Assembly (NCBI RefSeq): GCF_900099675.1
Contig: NZ_FNDQ01000013.1
Location: 24,958-88,957 of the forward strand
Length of the DNA: 64,000 nt
Direction: 5' to 3'
DNA from: Myroides phaeus
GTDB lineage: Bacteria > Bacteroidota > Bacteroidia > Flavobacteriales > Flavobacteriaceae
The notes beneath the pieces were generated by a model. The model ran no database searches. It saw nothing but the letters and a program-made list of their open reading frames with translations, and was not told the DNA's origin. The translations under genes were made by a program, and so were the position numbers. Below are positions 44,816 through 54,812 of this stretch, piece after piece. Within the stretch, counting starts at the first letter, position 1; each line of letters opens with the position of its first letter.

Positions 44816-45577
44816 TTAGCTTAACCAAGCTTTTAATTCAGAAATACAGTTTTTACTGACCAAAATAGTATTATTATCTTCTGGATTAGGAGTAAGGATA
44901 ACTTCAATTTTTTGACTATTGTGTTTTACAATATGATGGACAGCTTTTCGATTGATAATGTATTTTCTATTAATTTTAAAGAATACTTTATCATCTAACT
45001 TATAGATAATATCTTTAATAGTATCATCATAAATGTAGCTATTGTTGTCAAAAGTTTGAATAAATAAATGCTTACCTGAGGCAAAGAAATAAGCAATATC
45101 AGTAGCTTCAATAGATTTTAATTTATGACCATTATTTACTAAGAATCTTTTTCTACATTGATTATTAGCTTGTTCATCTATTTGCACAAGCGTTTCTAAT
45201 GTTTGTGTTATTTCAAATTTTCGTGTGATATTTTTAAACTTATTTAAGGCGTTTTCAAGTTCAGGCTTTTCAAATGGTTTAAGTATATAGTCAATAGTAA
45301 ATTGTTTAAAAACTTGAATAGCATAGGAATCAAATGCAGTAACAAAAATTATCGGTGTAGTAACTTCTACTTGTTCAAAAATTTCTAAACTTTTGCCATC
45401 ACCAAGGTGAATATCCATAAAGATTAGATCGACTGTATTAGTTGTAAAAAAAAGAATTGCCTCCCTTACTGAAGAGAGTATTATGATATCTTCAATTGGA
45501 ATTACAACTTGTTTTAATAATAGTTTTTTTAAATAGGTAGATGCTAAGAATTCATCTTCTACAATGGCAATTTTCAT
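44816..45577 (-). CDS. LytTR-family response regulator
   Basis: A 253-residue regulator. The receiver domain (about 1-118) has the phosphoacceptor aspartate in DLIFMDIHLGDG (about 55) and the conserved Thr (IIFVTAFDS) and Lys (YILKPF). The LytTR DNA-binding domain (about 145-250) contains FLVNNGHKLKSIEATDIAYF and the terminal KNCISELKAWL. Its best partner is the LytS-like kinase at 53.2 kb, on the far side of the SusC/SusD-peptidase genes. A possible -7 box TACTTTTG lies at 45596-45603. Confidence 0.93.
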   Translation of the reverse strand: MKIAIVEDEFLASTYLKKLLLKQVVIPIEDIIILSSVREAILFFTTNTVDLIFMDIHLGDGKSLEIFEQVEVTTPIIFVTAFDSYAIQVFKQFTIDYILKPFEKPELENALNKFKNITRKFEITQTLETLVQIDEQANNQCRKRFLVNNGHKLKSIEATDIAYFFASGKHLFIQTFDNNSYIYDDTIKDIIYKLDDKVFFKINRKYIINRKAVHHIVKHNSQKIEVILTPNPEDNNTILVSKNCISELKAWLS

Positions 45578-45746
45578 TTGTCATTTTTGTTTCTACAAAA
45601 GTATAAAAATTATGAATACATATGATGATATGTCTGTATAAGGACTGTAGAGTTGATTTAAACTGTAGATATTCTTTGTATTAATCGAGTTATATAGGTT
45701 TTAGATACGATGTGAATTATTCTATGTTTTATGAGTGTTATAAACA

Positions 45747-45777
45747 AAAAAAAGGAAGCTTTAAGCTTCCTTTTTTT
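45747..45777 (-). terminator. Terminator of the second susCD operon
   Basis: A strong GGAAGCT/AGCTTCC stem extended by A and T arms (45747-45777) lies after the susD stop on the minus strand. Confidence 0.85.
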
Positions 45778-45810
45778 CTTGTTGTTTTAAGTGTTTTTAG
45801 AGAATTCAAA

Positions 45811-47139
45811 CTATAAGTTTGGATTGTTTTCTCTTGCCTTTTTAGGGAAAGGCAATGTATATCTTACGTCGTTTTCAATAAGTTTATAAACTTGAGAGCC
45901 TAAGTTATGTTTAATTTCTTTTTGATCAAGGCGTCTTAAGTCAAACCATCTGCGTCCTTCAAAAGCAAATTCTTTAAAGCTTTCTTCTAAGATAGCTTTG
46001 ATCATTCCTTTTTGATCTAAACCGTTTAGATAAGCTATTACTTTAGTCGCTGCTTCTGGTTTATATCTATTATTAATGATTGTTTTTAGTGCATCAGTAG
46101 CTTCTCCTAATCGATTTAAGTGAGTTAAAGCTTCTGCTTTCATCATATATAAATCAGATGTACGGAAAGACACCTTTTGGTTGTCTTTACCTGTTTTTAT
46201 AGGAACATAAAAGTCTCCTGATTTTTCAAAAGATACAGCAAACCTTAGATCGTTCTCTTTATCAAATGCATTTAATAGATCTTGTGATACATAAGTCAAC
46301 GATTGTAAAGTTGACTGTAATGCAGTTTCTAAAGCTAAGATTGACTCTACAGATTTAAAATCTGCAACAGAAATATCTTTAGTTGTGTTTAAGTTTTGTA
46401 ATTCACTTTTATACGTCATCGCTTTATCAATGCTTACAAGTGCGGCCTCGTACTCTTGTTGATATAAGTTTACTCTTGCTTCTAAAGCATAAATAGCTGC
46501 TTGTGTAAAACGGTAGTTTTTACCAGCGTCATAGTAAGTAACTTTCAAATGCTTTTTAGCCATATCAATATCACTGTGAACTTGAGCATAAACTTCAGTC
46601 ATTGTTGACTTTGGTTTTCTGTTTTCAATATCAATTTTGTTTTGCAATACGATAGCTAAATCAGTTGAAGCAGTTGCAGGGTTATATGGCTTAGCATACA
46701 GGTTTGTTAAGTCAAAATAAGCCATTGCTCTAATAGCGTAGGCTTCTCCTAACAATTGCTCTTTTTCATCCCCTGTCTCCATTGTATTAACACCTTCATT
46801 AATCGTTTGGTTAGCATAGAAGATTGTTTTGTAAAATTGGTCGTATCCAAATTCCAATGTTTGTTTGTCAGGATTAGCATCTTGAAAGGTATAAACATCT
46901 TTAACACCCAAGAAGCCAAAGTTTTCTCCATTTGCTTCTATGAAAACTTCATCTGTACGAAAGTTAGTTAAAGATTTATGTTTAGGATAACCTTGATAAG
47001 CAGAAGTTAATACTTTTCGAAAATCTTCCACTGTTTTAGGGATAATCTTTCCTTGAGGTTCAATGTCAAGAAATTTTTCACAACTAATAGTGGTTACTCC
47101 TAAGAGTAAACCACTAAGTAATACTAATATTTTTTTCAT
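45811..47139 (-). CDS. SusD/RagB family lipoprotein (second locus)
   Basis: A 442-residue SusD-family outer-membrane lipoprotein; the lipobox TTISC places the Cys at about 20. Family blocks include LGEAYAIRAMAYFDLTNLY (about 128-146), TDALKTIINNRY and ESFKEFAFEGRRWFDLRRL, with the final YTLPFPKKARENNPNL. It lies 11 bp after susC. The metalloprotease at the head of this locus suggests that proteins or peptides are the ligand. Confidence 0.95.
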   Translation of the reverse strand: MKKILVLLSGLLLGVTTISCEKFLDIEPQGKIIPKTVEDFRKVLTSAYQGYPKHKSLTNFRTDEVFIEANGENFGFLGVKDVYTFQDANPDKQTLEFGYDQFYKTIFYANQTINEGVNTMETGDEKEQLLGEAYAIRAMAYFDLTNLYAKPYNPATASTDLAIVLQNKIDIENRKPKSTMTEVYAQVHSDIDMAKKHLKVTYYDAGKNYRFTQAAIYALEARVNLYQQEYEAALVSIDKAMTYKSELQNLNTTKDISVADFKSVESILALETALQSTLQSLTYVSQDLLNAFDKENDLRFAVSFEKSGDFYVPIKTGKDNQKVSFRTSDLYMMKAEALTHLNRLGEATDALKTIINNRYKPEAATKVIAYLNGLDQKGMIKAILEESFKEFAFEGRRWFDLRRLDQKEIKHNLGSQVYKLIENDVRYTLPFPKKARENNPNL

Positions 47140-47150
47140 TTTAGTCTTTG

Positions 47151-50100
47151 TTAGAAAGTTACATTAAGTCCTAACGTGATTGATTTTTGAATAGGTTGAG
47201 CGTAGATATTACCATACGTTTCAGGATCAAAATAACCATCGTAATCAGTTCCAATAACAAATAAGTTACGACCTTCTAATGTAAATCTTACATTGTCTAA
47301 TCTTAATCTATTTAAAACATCTTTAGGTAATGTATAACCTAAACGAATACTACTAACACGCAAATAGCTAATATCTTTTTTCCAAATATCTAAGTATCTA
47401 TATGAGTTTCCAGCATCCCCACCAGTAAACCATTTCGCCATCATCCAATTGTCATTACTTAAGTTATTGAAAGGGTCTCCATAGTCATCTCCAATGATTC
47501 CAGGTAATGTAGCATTTGGATTATCTGGAGTCCAAGTATTCAATAAATCTGTAGTATAATTTCTTCCAGGGTCAACCATTCCAGGGTTATACGAAGGTGA
47601 TTTTAAAACTGTTTGCTTGATGTTAAATGCAGTAGATACTGTAATATCAAAGTTTTTAATTTTAAAAGTATTGATTAAACCTCCTGTAAACTTAGGATCT
47701 TTATCTCCTGCATAAGAATATAAGTTTCTGTATTCTTCATCAGTTAATTCAGAGATTACTCCAGAACCAGGATAGATTTCAGGCATTTGATCTTTTAACT
47801 TGAAGAATTCTGTACCCGAAACTTTTGCCCCATCTTTCCAAAATAAGATATTACCATTCTCGTCAAGACCAGCAGTTTTGATTACGAATACTGCATTAAC
47901 AGGTCTTCCTTCACGATCAGGTGTTCTTTGTGTATCCGATGTTTGAATTTTGTCAATGTTACTCTTGTTGTGAGAAAAATTGAATGTAGTAGTCCAACTA
48001 AATCCAGGATTTGAAATATTTCTTGTTGTCAAAGAAATTTCATAACCTTTATTTGTTATTTGAGCCCAGTTCATATTAGTAAATTCAAAACCTGTTTCAA
48101 GAGGTAATGCTCTTAATCCAATTAAGTCAGTACTTTTTCTATTATAAGCGTCAAACCCCAAAGAAATTCTGTTATTGAATAACCCTAAGTCAAATCCGTA
48201 GTTTGTATTCGTTGTTTTTTCCCATCTCAAGGTTCCGTTAGGTGCATTTGTTACTTGGATAGTGTTTTCTGGATTACCTGGTAATATAGTTGATGTTTGG
48301 TAGTCTCCAATTACAAAAGGAGAAGTTGTTCTATCAATATTTCCTTGTAAACCATAAGAAGCACGTAAACGCAAATTGCTGATGAAATCAACATTTTCCA
48401 TAAACTTCTCATTCGTAACATTCCAAGAACCTGAAATCGCCCATAATGGTAAATATTTATATTTAGGGTCAACACCAAATAAATTAGACCCATCATATCT
48501 AACACTTCCAAAAACAGTATATTTTCTATTAAAAGTATAGGCAGCTGTAGCAAAGAATGAAGCATAAGCATTCTCATCTTCTGTTCTTTTATATGTTTCG
48601 TATAGTTTATCAGTAGTGTCAGTACTTCCTTCAGGAAAAACAATAGGTTTTGTTGTTAGAGTATTCGAATCATAACCAAACCCTTTAGACTTAATAGTCG
48701 TACGGTCGGTTTTACGAATTTCCATACCAGCCATTACATCTATTTCGTGCATATCGTTGAAGATAGCATTATAAGTAGCTTGTGTTTTCCAGTTGTATTG
48801 GAAGTACTTATCAGTAAAGTTTTCAATAATTCCTCCTTCAGGTAAGAAATAATATGGTTTTCCTCCTTTGTAGTAACGAGTACCTTCACGGAATTTTCGT
48901 GTAGAGTATGTTTCTTTTCCTAAGTACTTTTCAGTGTCATTATTCTCTAATTGCAACCCTAATTGAGAAGTCAATTTTAAATCTTCTAACACTTGATACT
49001 CTAAGTCAAATACAGCTTTTAATGATTTATTTTCTAATTCATAGCTTGTATTGTTTCTTTCTTCCATAAAGTTAAAAGGAACATATCTTCCACTATATCC
49101 AGAAATATCTTTGTCATACATATAGCTACCATCTTCGTTAAATGGTGCTAAATATGGATTTGCGTTTCTTGAATAAGTAGATGGATTAATGCTTGAATCA
49201 GCATCAGTAACAAAGCTTTTCTTTTTAGATTGAGCTCCAAATAATGCAACACCAACTCTTAATTTATCACTAACTTGAAAGTTGTCTTTTAACGTGATGT
49301 TGTAACGCTCAAATCCAGTTCCAATAGTTGTCCCTTCTTCATTAAAATAACCTAATGAGAAGTAGTAATCTGATAAATCAGAACCACCAGAAATACTTAA
49401 ACCGTATTGTTGGTTAAAAGTAGGACGGTATAATAATTTACCCCAATCAGTATCAGTGTTTTTTAAATTGTTAATAGCAGATTGTGCTTCATAGCTTAAA
49501 GCGTCAAAACCACCATTTCTGTATGCTTCTAATTGGTTTGTACCACTTAGAATACGCATCACTTCACCTTGGTTAGAACGAGTATTATAGATGTCACTTC
49601 TACCAGCCAACATTAATTCGAAGTCCACTTTTTCAGATGAATTCATTAGATTCAACTTATTAAAGTTAGGTCTTTCGTTGATGAAAGTATTAGCTGTAAA
49701 GTTTACTTTCATAGATCCTTTTTTCCCTTTTTTAGTCGTAACTAAGATTACACCATTCGCAGCTCTTGCACCATAAATAGCTGTTGCAGAAGCATCTTTA
49801 AGAATAGTGATATCTAAGATATCATCAGGGTTTAGACCTGCGATAGAGTAGTTTTGTAATTCAGCAATACTTCCTTTATCGTTCAGGTCAGGTAAGTCAT
49901 TTCCTTCTAAAGGCATACCATCAATAACCCATAAAGGATCTTGAGGACCGTTTAGAGATGCTGTACCACGAATTCTAATTTTAGCTGGTCCACCAGGTGC
50001 TCCAGTTTGCGGAGTTACAGCAACCCCTGCAATTTGTCCAGCTAACATTTGATCAACGCTTGCAACACCAGCTTGCTCAATATCAGCCATGCTTACTTGT

Positions 50101-50510
50101 GCTACAGACGAGGTAAGTTTTCTTTTTTCAATCGTTTGATAACCTGTGATAACAACTTCATTTAAGATGTTTTCATCGGCTCCTAACGTTACAACATAGT
50201 GCTCTTTCGATGTTAAATTGATTAGTTTAGATTCATAACCAATAAAACTAACTCGAATTGCTTTTGTATCTGTTGGTACTTGAAATGAGAAGTTTCCATC
50301 AAAGTCCGTCATAGTACCGATACTTGTACTTTCAATTATACCGTCGTGTCCTGTTGCATTAGAAACAGTTTGTGTTTCTACAATCACAGAAGCACCAGGT
50401 AACCCAAGTTTGTCCACGCTATCTTGAACAAAACCTGTAATCACTCTTTTCTCTTGTGCAAATACAAAAGAAATAGTTAATAGTGAAAAAAGGAGGAAAA
50501 ATTTCTTCAT
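47151..50510 (-). CDS. SusC/RagA family TonB-linked transporter (second locus)
   Basis: A 1119-residue outer-membrane transporter. The signal peptide (about 1-18) is followed by a carboxypeptidase-regulatory-like domain (about 22-110), with a short insert before TMTDFDGNFSFQVP. The plug (about 118-265) has GYQTIEKRKLTSSVAQVSM, DQMLAGQIAGVAVTPQTG and ILKDASATAIYGARAANGV. The barrel ends in SITLGLNVTF. It pairs with the SusD gene downstream and follows the metalloprotease after 32 bp. Confidence 0.96.
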   Translation of the reverse strand: MKKFFLLFSLLTISFVFAQEKRVITGFVQDSVDKLGLPGASVIVETQTVSNATGHDGIIESTSIGTMTDFDGNFSFQVPTDTKAIRVSFIGYESKLINLTSKEHYVVTLGADENILNEVVITGYQTIEKRKLTSSVAQVSMADIEQAGVASVDQMLAGQIAGVAVTPQTGAPGGPAKIRIRGTASLNGPQDPLWVIDGMPLEGNDLPDLNDKGSIAELQNYSIAGLNPDDILDITILKDASATAIYGARAANGVILVTTKKGKKGSMKVNFTANTFINERPNFNKLNLMNSSEKVDFELMLAGRSDIYNTRSNQGEVMRILSGTNQLEAYRNGGFDALSYEAQSAINNLKNTDTDWGKLLYRPTFNQQYGLSISGGSDLSDYYFSLGYFNEEGTTIGTGFERYNITLKDNFQVSDKLRVGVALFGAQSKKKSFVTDADSSINPSTYSRNANPYLAPFNEDGSYMYDKDISGYSGRYVPFNFMEERNNTSYELENKSLKAVFDLEYQVLEDLKLTSQLGLQLENNDTEKYLGKETYSTRKFREGTRYYKGGKPYYFLPEGGIIENFTDKYFQYNWKTQATYNAIFNDMHEIDVMAGMEIRKTDRTTIKSKGFGYDSNTLTTKPIVFPEGSTDTTDKLYETYKRTEDENAYASFFATAAYTFNRKYTVFGSVRYDGSNLFGVDPKYKYLPLWAISGSWNVTNEKFMENVDFISNLRLRASYGLQGNIDRTTSPFVIGDYQTSTILPGNPENTIQVTNAPNGTLRWEKTTNTNYGFDLGLFNNRISLGFDAYNRKSTDLIGLRALPLETGFEFTNMNWAQITNKGYEISLTTRNISNPGFSWTTTFNFSHNKSNIDKIQTSDTQRTPDREGRPVNAVFVIKTAGLDENGNILFWKDGAKVSGTEFFKLKDQMPEIYPGSGVISELTDEEYRNLYSYAGDKDPKFTGGLINTFKIKNFDITVSTAFNIKQTVLKSPSYNPGMVDPGRNYTTDLLNTWTPDNPNATLPGIIGDDYGDPFNNLSNDNWMMAKWFTGGDAGNSYRYLDIWKKDISYLRVSSIRLGYTLPKDVLNRLRLDNVRFTLEGRNLFVIGTDYDGYFDPETYGNIYAQPIQKSITLGLNVTF

Positions 50511-50542
50511 AGTTCCTTTTAAAAAATTGTGGGGTTAATGTA

Positions 50543-53137
50543 TTACTTAAGATTTAAAGCTTCGTCAATACGATTGATTAAATCAAAGTAGTGAGCTTTT
50601 GTAGCTTTATCTCCTGTATTCTTCTTTTTTGATAATTGCTTTTTGATTTTGATTAACTCAGCTTTTTTGTATGAAGTAACTTCAGATACTCTTTTCATAA
50701 CTGTGTAGTTAATGTTTCTCAATTCTTTATTTTCTACAAGGTGATTACACAATGTTGGAAATTGTAAAGAAGTGTTAGCAACTAATCCTTTTTTATTCGT
50801 TTTCTCAAATAACTTGTTTACATCAATAATTAATGCATCAACATAATTCTTTTGAGTCATACGGTCGAAAATTGAAAGGCTTTTGCCTTTATTTGTTTTT
50901 GCAAAAATCTCACTATTAAGCATTGTAAACAAGTCATTAATAGTAAAATTCTTTTCAGTTTTCATTTCAGCTTCTAATACTTCATTTTCTAATAGACGCA
51001 ATAAGCGTTCGTCCATCAAAGTGTAGTATATAGTAGTGTATTGTAATTCTCTTGCTAATGAGTAAGGAGAATATTCAAATGGACCTACAGGAGAGTCTTT
51101 TAAACTATATGTTTTTTCTACAACATCATTAAAGAATAACCAATTTGGAATTTCTAATGCGTGTTTAGCCAAGTATTCAACTGCTCTTTTTTGTGTATCG
51201 TAAGGTACAGGTGCGTATGCTTTTTTGTTGTTTCCGTATACAGCATGGTCTAAATAAACCCCTCCGATATTTGAAAGTACATGTTGGTTATACATTTGCC
51301 ACTGTCCAACAGCTCCCATGTATAATTTACCAGCTTCATAATAATCCTCTCCCTCGTCGTAAGTCCAAGGAATAATATTTTTAACTACTATTTTTAAGTT
51401 TTCAAGTCCATATTCACTTGCTTTCATAGCGTCATCACCTAAGTCTTCAGATTGAGAACGTGGGTCAACGATGTTTAAGAAACTTTGTTGCTCTCCATAG
51501 AAATACATAGGATCATCTTGATGATCTTCAATCATTTTACGAAGTGCTTTTTTCTCTGTTTCTTGGTCAGGGTACCAACGATATCCCCATTCTATAGCAT
51601 ATTTGTCATATAACCCGATTTGAGGTGTAATTGCAGTAACTCCGTCTTGTGGTTGTGCTACGTAGTTATAACGTGCATAGTCCATAATAGAAGGAGCAGT
51701 TCCTCCCATTTTATCAGTAAACTCTTTAGAACGCAATGAATCTACAGGGAAGGCGAAAGAGGCTCCCATATTGTGTTTTAAGCCAAAAGTGTGTCCAACT
51801 TCGTGAGACGAAACAAAGCGAATAGCTTCACCCATGTGTTCATCTGTAAATTTGTTAGCTCTTGCTTTTGGATCAATAGGACCAGTTTGAATTCTCATCC
51901 AACTATGAACAGATGTCATTACATTATGCCACCAAATTATATCAGCCTCAAGGATCTCACCACTTCTTGGATCCATTACTGAAGGTCCCATAGCGTTAGC
52001 TTTTGGTGATGCGGCATAGGTAATAACAGAATAACGAACGTCATCAATATCGAAGTCTAAGTCGTTTTCTGATGGTTCTTTTGCAATAATGGCATTTTTA
52101 AAACCAGCTTTTTCAAAAGCTACTTGCCAATCGTGAACTCCAGCTATTATTTTTTGTCTCCATTGTGGTGGAGTAGCAGGATCAATATAATATACAATAG
52201 GTTTTTTTGGTTCTACTAATTCACCACGTAGGTATTTTTCAATATCCTCTTCTTTTGGCTCCATACGCCATTTAGTAATGAATTCACGTTGCTCCATTTT
52301 GTGTTGTGCATCGCTAAAATACCAGTTTTTTTCAGTGAAGAAACCTACTCTTTTATCTGCAATACGTGGTTGCATAGGTTCTTTTGCAAGTAATACAATA
52401 TTACTTGTTACACCTAATGAAACAGGCATATCTCCAGTTCCTTCATTTACACTTGTAGTCATTAATGACTTTACAACAATGTTTTCTGGAAATGTTTTTA
52501 CACCTTCTATAAATGATAAGTTTGTTTTAATAGATGTTGGAAGTCCTAATCCAGTTAATACGTCATTAAAACTTTTTTGACTTCCGTCAAAAACTTTATT
52601 TACTTTAATTACTGTTGAAGTAGAATCAGGGTTTTGTGCTTCAATATCAAATACCTCAAGTACAGATTGAATAAAGTTGTTTTTAACTGATTCTGTTATA
52701 GCGTCTTTTTCTGGAGAGGTAACACGTGTTGTCTCTGTTTTAACCCATACTTTATTCGCTAAAGTGTCTTTGTGGAATGTAATTAATTTATTTTCGTAAT
52801 TCATTCCTTTATTTGCTCCAGCATCATTAACTTCTAATGGAACTTGGGATAATTTATTTACAATTAAGAATTGGCGGTTTAATAAGCTATCTGGAATTTC
52901 AAAATACACATCCGTTTTTACTTGAATTGTATTGAACATTCCCTTCTTATAAGTTCCTTTCTTTAGTAAATCAGCATAGTTGTTTTTTTTACTATCTGTT
53001 GAATCCTTTTCTTTGGTAACTTCTTTTTCAGCTTTTGGTGTTGCTTTCTTTTTAGGAGTAAAGGCATAAGTTGCCTGTGATAGCCCACAAGAAAGTAGTA
53101 ATGCACTGATAGTTAGTTTTACCGCGTTTTTATTCAT
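50543..53137 (-). CDS. Zinc-dependent metalloprotease (DUF5117/DUF5118 family)
   Basis: An 864-residue exported metzincin. The signal region (about 1-26) contains LLLSCG, so a lipoprotein form is possible. N-terminal DUF5118/DUF5117-like domains (about 50-400) precede the catalytic part. The zinc motif HEVGHTFGLKHN is at about residue 447, and the Met-turn SIMDYARYNY lies about 40 residues later. Bacteroidota carry these large enzymes near SusC/SusD pairs. Here it is upstream of, and 32 bp from, susC. It probably cleaves proteins at the surface for import. Confidence 0.93.
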   Translation of the reverse strand: MNKNAVKLTISALLLSCGLSQATYAFTPKKKATPKAEKEVTKEKDSTDSKKNNYADLLKKGTYKKGMFNTIQVKTDVYFEIPDSLLNRQFLIVNKLSQVPLEVNDAGANKGMNYENKLITFHKDTLANKVWVKTETTRVTSPEKDAITESVKNNFIQSVLEVFDIEAQNPDSTSTVIKVNKVFDGSQKSFNDVLTGLGLPTSIKTNLSFIEGVKTFPENIVVKSLMTTSVNEGTGDMPVSLGVTSNIVLLAKEPMQPRIADKRVGFFTEKNWYFSDAQHKMEQREFITKWRMEPKEEDIEKYLRGELVEPKKPIVYYIDPATPPQWRQKIIAGVHDWQVAFEKAGFKNAIIAKEPSENDLDFDIDDVRYSVITYAASPKANAMGPSVMDPRSGEILEADIIWWHNVMTSVHSWMRIQTGPIDPKARANKFTDEHMGEAIRFVSSHEVGHTFGLKHNMGASFAFPVDSLRSKEFTDKMGGTAPSIMDYARYNYVAQPQDGVTAITPQIGLYDKYAIEWGYRWYPDQETEKKALRKMIEDHQDDPMYFYGEQQSFLNIVDPRSQSEDLGDDAMKASEYGLENLKIVVKNIIPWTYDEGEDYYEAGKLYMGAVGQWQMYNQHVLSNIGGVYLDHAVYGNNKKAYAPVPYDTQKRAVEYLAKHALEIPNWLFFNDVVEKTYSLKDSPVGPFEYSPYSLARELQYTTIYYTLMDERLLRLLENEVLEAEMKTEKNFTINDLFTMLNSEIFAKTNKGKSLSIFDRMTQKNYVDALIIDVNKLFEKTNKKGLVANTSLQFPTLCNHLVENKELRNINYTVMKRVSEVTSYKKAELIKIKKQLSKKKNTGDKATKAHYFDLINRIDEALNLK

Positions 53138-53248
53138 TCCTATTTAAAGTTATAGTTAAATTAGGCTAAAGCTACTCACCTTAACTTTAAGCATAAAATT
53201 TTAAAGAGTGAATGGCTTGAAAAATGGAGTGAATGGTTGTTTTTTTAA

Positions 53249-54796
53249 TTAGAATAAAGGTAAGATACACACGAAAGTATCGCCTTCTTGTCTTGCTATA
53301 AAATCAGGTTTATTGTAATATTTATAAATTGACTGTAAGTATTTTAAACCAAATAACTCTCCCTGTTGATGAGACTTTTTAGGGTTGTAATTGTTAGTTA
53401 CAACAATATAATCACGTTCAATAATGATTTGAATTAATAAAGGGTTTTCAGTTGTAGCTATATTGTGTTTCAATGCATTTTCAACTGTTATTTGTAGGGC
53501 GAGATAAGGGATTTTTTTATCATTATGCTCTTCATTTTTATTAATTAATTCAAAGTGTATTTCTTTCGAAAATCTAAGTTGTTGAAGTGTAATATATTTT
53601 TGAATAAAGGTTATTTCATCATTCAAATCAACGATATTATCTTCGGGAGGGGTAATTAGATAGCGGTATGTTTTGCTCAGATTTAATGTGAATTTTTGTG
53701 CTGTATCTGGATTAATATCAATGAGCATATAAAGTGAGTTTAATGAGTTAAACAAGAAATGTGGGTTGATTTGATTTTTTAGTTGCTGTAACTGCATTAA
53801 TGCTTTTTCTTTTTTCACCTTTTCGTTTTCTATCGCTAATTCTTTTTTCTCTAAGTGCGCACGTTTGTTAGCTTGACTAAAAAAATAAAAAAGAATGACA
53901 ATTAAAGAAACAGTTGTAATAAAGATAAGTATAGTATTTCTTTGAATAGGTTTTATATTGTCGTCTACATTAAACTTTGGAAAATTTACTGTGATATACC
54001 CCTTGAAATTCTTAGAGTTAAAGGGGCTTATAAAGCGAAATACTTCTAAATTTAAGTATTCAGACAGTACTACTGGAGGTTCTTTAGCTTTAAAGGAGCT
54101 AATAGTATCTTGTGGTTTCAGACTTGATAATTCAAATACATTTTTTCCAATAAGACTTATCTCAGGATGGTAAATACATAATCCTTCTTTGGTGAAGATA
54201 TATGCGTAATTAGGAGTTGAAACATCTATTGTTGTCAAATATTTATGAAAACTCTCCATATCTAAGGTAATCCCATAGATTAGTTTATTGCCTTCTTCTA
54301 AAGAACGACTATTGTAAATTAGCCAGTAGTAATGGTTATCTTTAACCACAAAGTTGTTTACTAATGAGGAAGTTGGGTTAGCTAAAATTGTCTTTACAAA
54401 AGTGTGATCATTGTGAAATTGTCTATTACTACCGAGATAATAATCAATGACTTGGTTTTGTTCGTTAACAACCAAAAACCAATTCAATCGAATTATATTT
54501 CCGTTGTTATAAACTTTTGACAAAACATCAAATTTCATCTTCAAATCTTGAATAGAACTTGTTTCTGTGATTTCAGCTAAGGACAATAGGTGTTCATCTA
54601 AATTCTGAAACTCCATTTCAAGAGCCCCTAATTTTTGATAAAAGTTCTTTTGTGTAATATATTTATAGGTTTCTTGATTGCTGTTATTTATAGATGAACT
54701 CAAGAAGTAAATAGAAATCATTGTTATAGCTAAAATAGCTGTTCCAATTGCAATAAATGCTTTTCGAGAAATGTATCTGTTGTTAGGCGTTTTCAA
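53249..54796 (-). CDS. LytS-like sensor histidine kinase
   Basis: A 515-residue membrane kinase. Membrane helices at about 12-34 and 286-308 bracket an extracytoplasmic Cache-like sensor (for example NYAYIFTKEGLCIYHPEI, ending GKNVFEL). A short coiled linker leads to the His_kinase domain with INPHFLFNSLNSLYML (His at about 346) and a C-terminal HATPase. This class typically signals to LytTR regulators, and one is encoded at 44.8 kb. It is 17 bp after namZ and 112 bp before the metalloprotease gene. Confidence 0.92.
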   Translation of the reverse strand: MKTPNNRYISRKAFIAIGTAILAITMISIYFLSSSINNSNQETYKYITQKNFYQKLGALEMEFQNLDEHLLSLAEITETSSIQDLKMKFDVLSKVYNNGNIIRLNWFLVVNEQNQVIDYYLGSNRQFHNDHTFVKTILANPTSSLVNNFVVKDNHYYWLIYNSRSLEEGNKLIYGITLDMESFHKYLTTIDVSTPNYAYIFTKEGLCIYHPEISLIGKNVFELSSLKPQDTISSFKAKEPPVVLSEYLNLEVFRFISPFNSKNFKGYITVNFPKFNVDDNIKPIQRNTILIFITTVSLIVILFYFFSQANKRAHLEKKELAIENEKVKKEKALMQLQQLKNQINPHFLFNSLNSLYMLIDINPDTAQKFTLNLSKTYRYLITPPEDNIVDLNDEITFIQKYITLQQLRFSKEIHFELINKNEEHNDKKIPYLALQITVENALKHNIATTENPLLIQIIIERDYIVVTNNYNPKKSHQQGELFGLKYLQSIYKYYNKPDFIARQEGDTFVCILPLF

Positions 54797-54812
54797 AGGG
54801 GACTTAGATTTA

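Noticed and set aside
48311..48643. 110-codon ORF on the minus strand
   Set aside because: It is an out-of-frame shadow inside the second susC gene.
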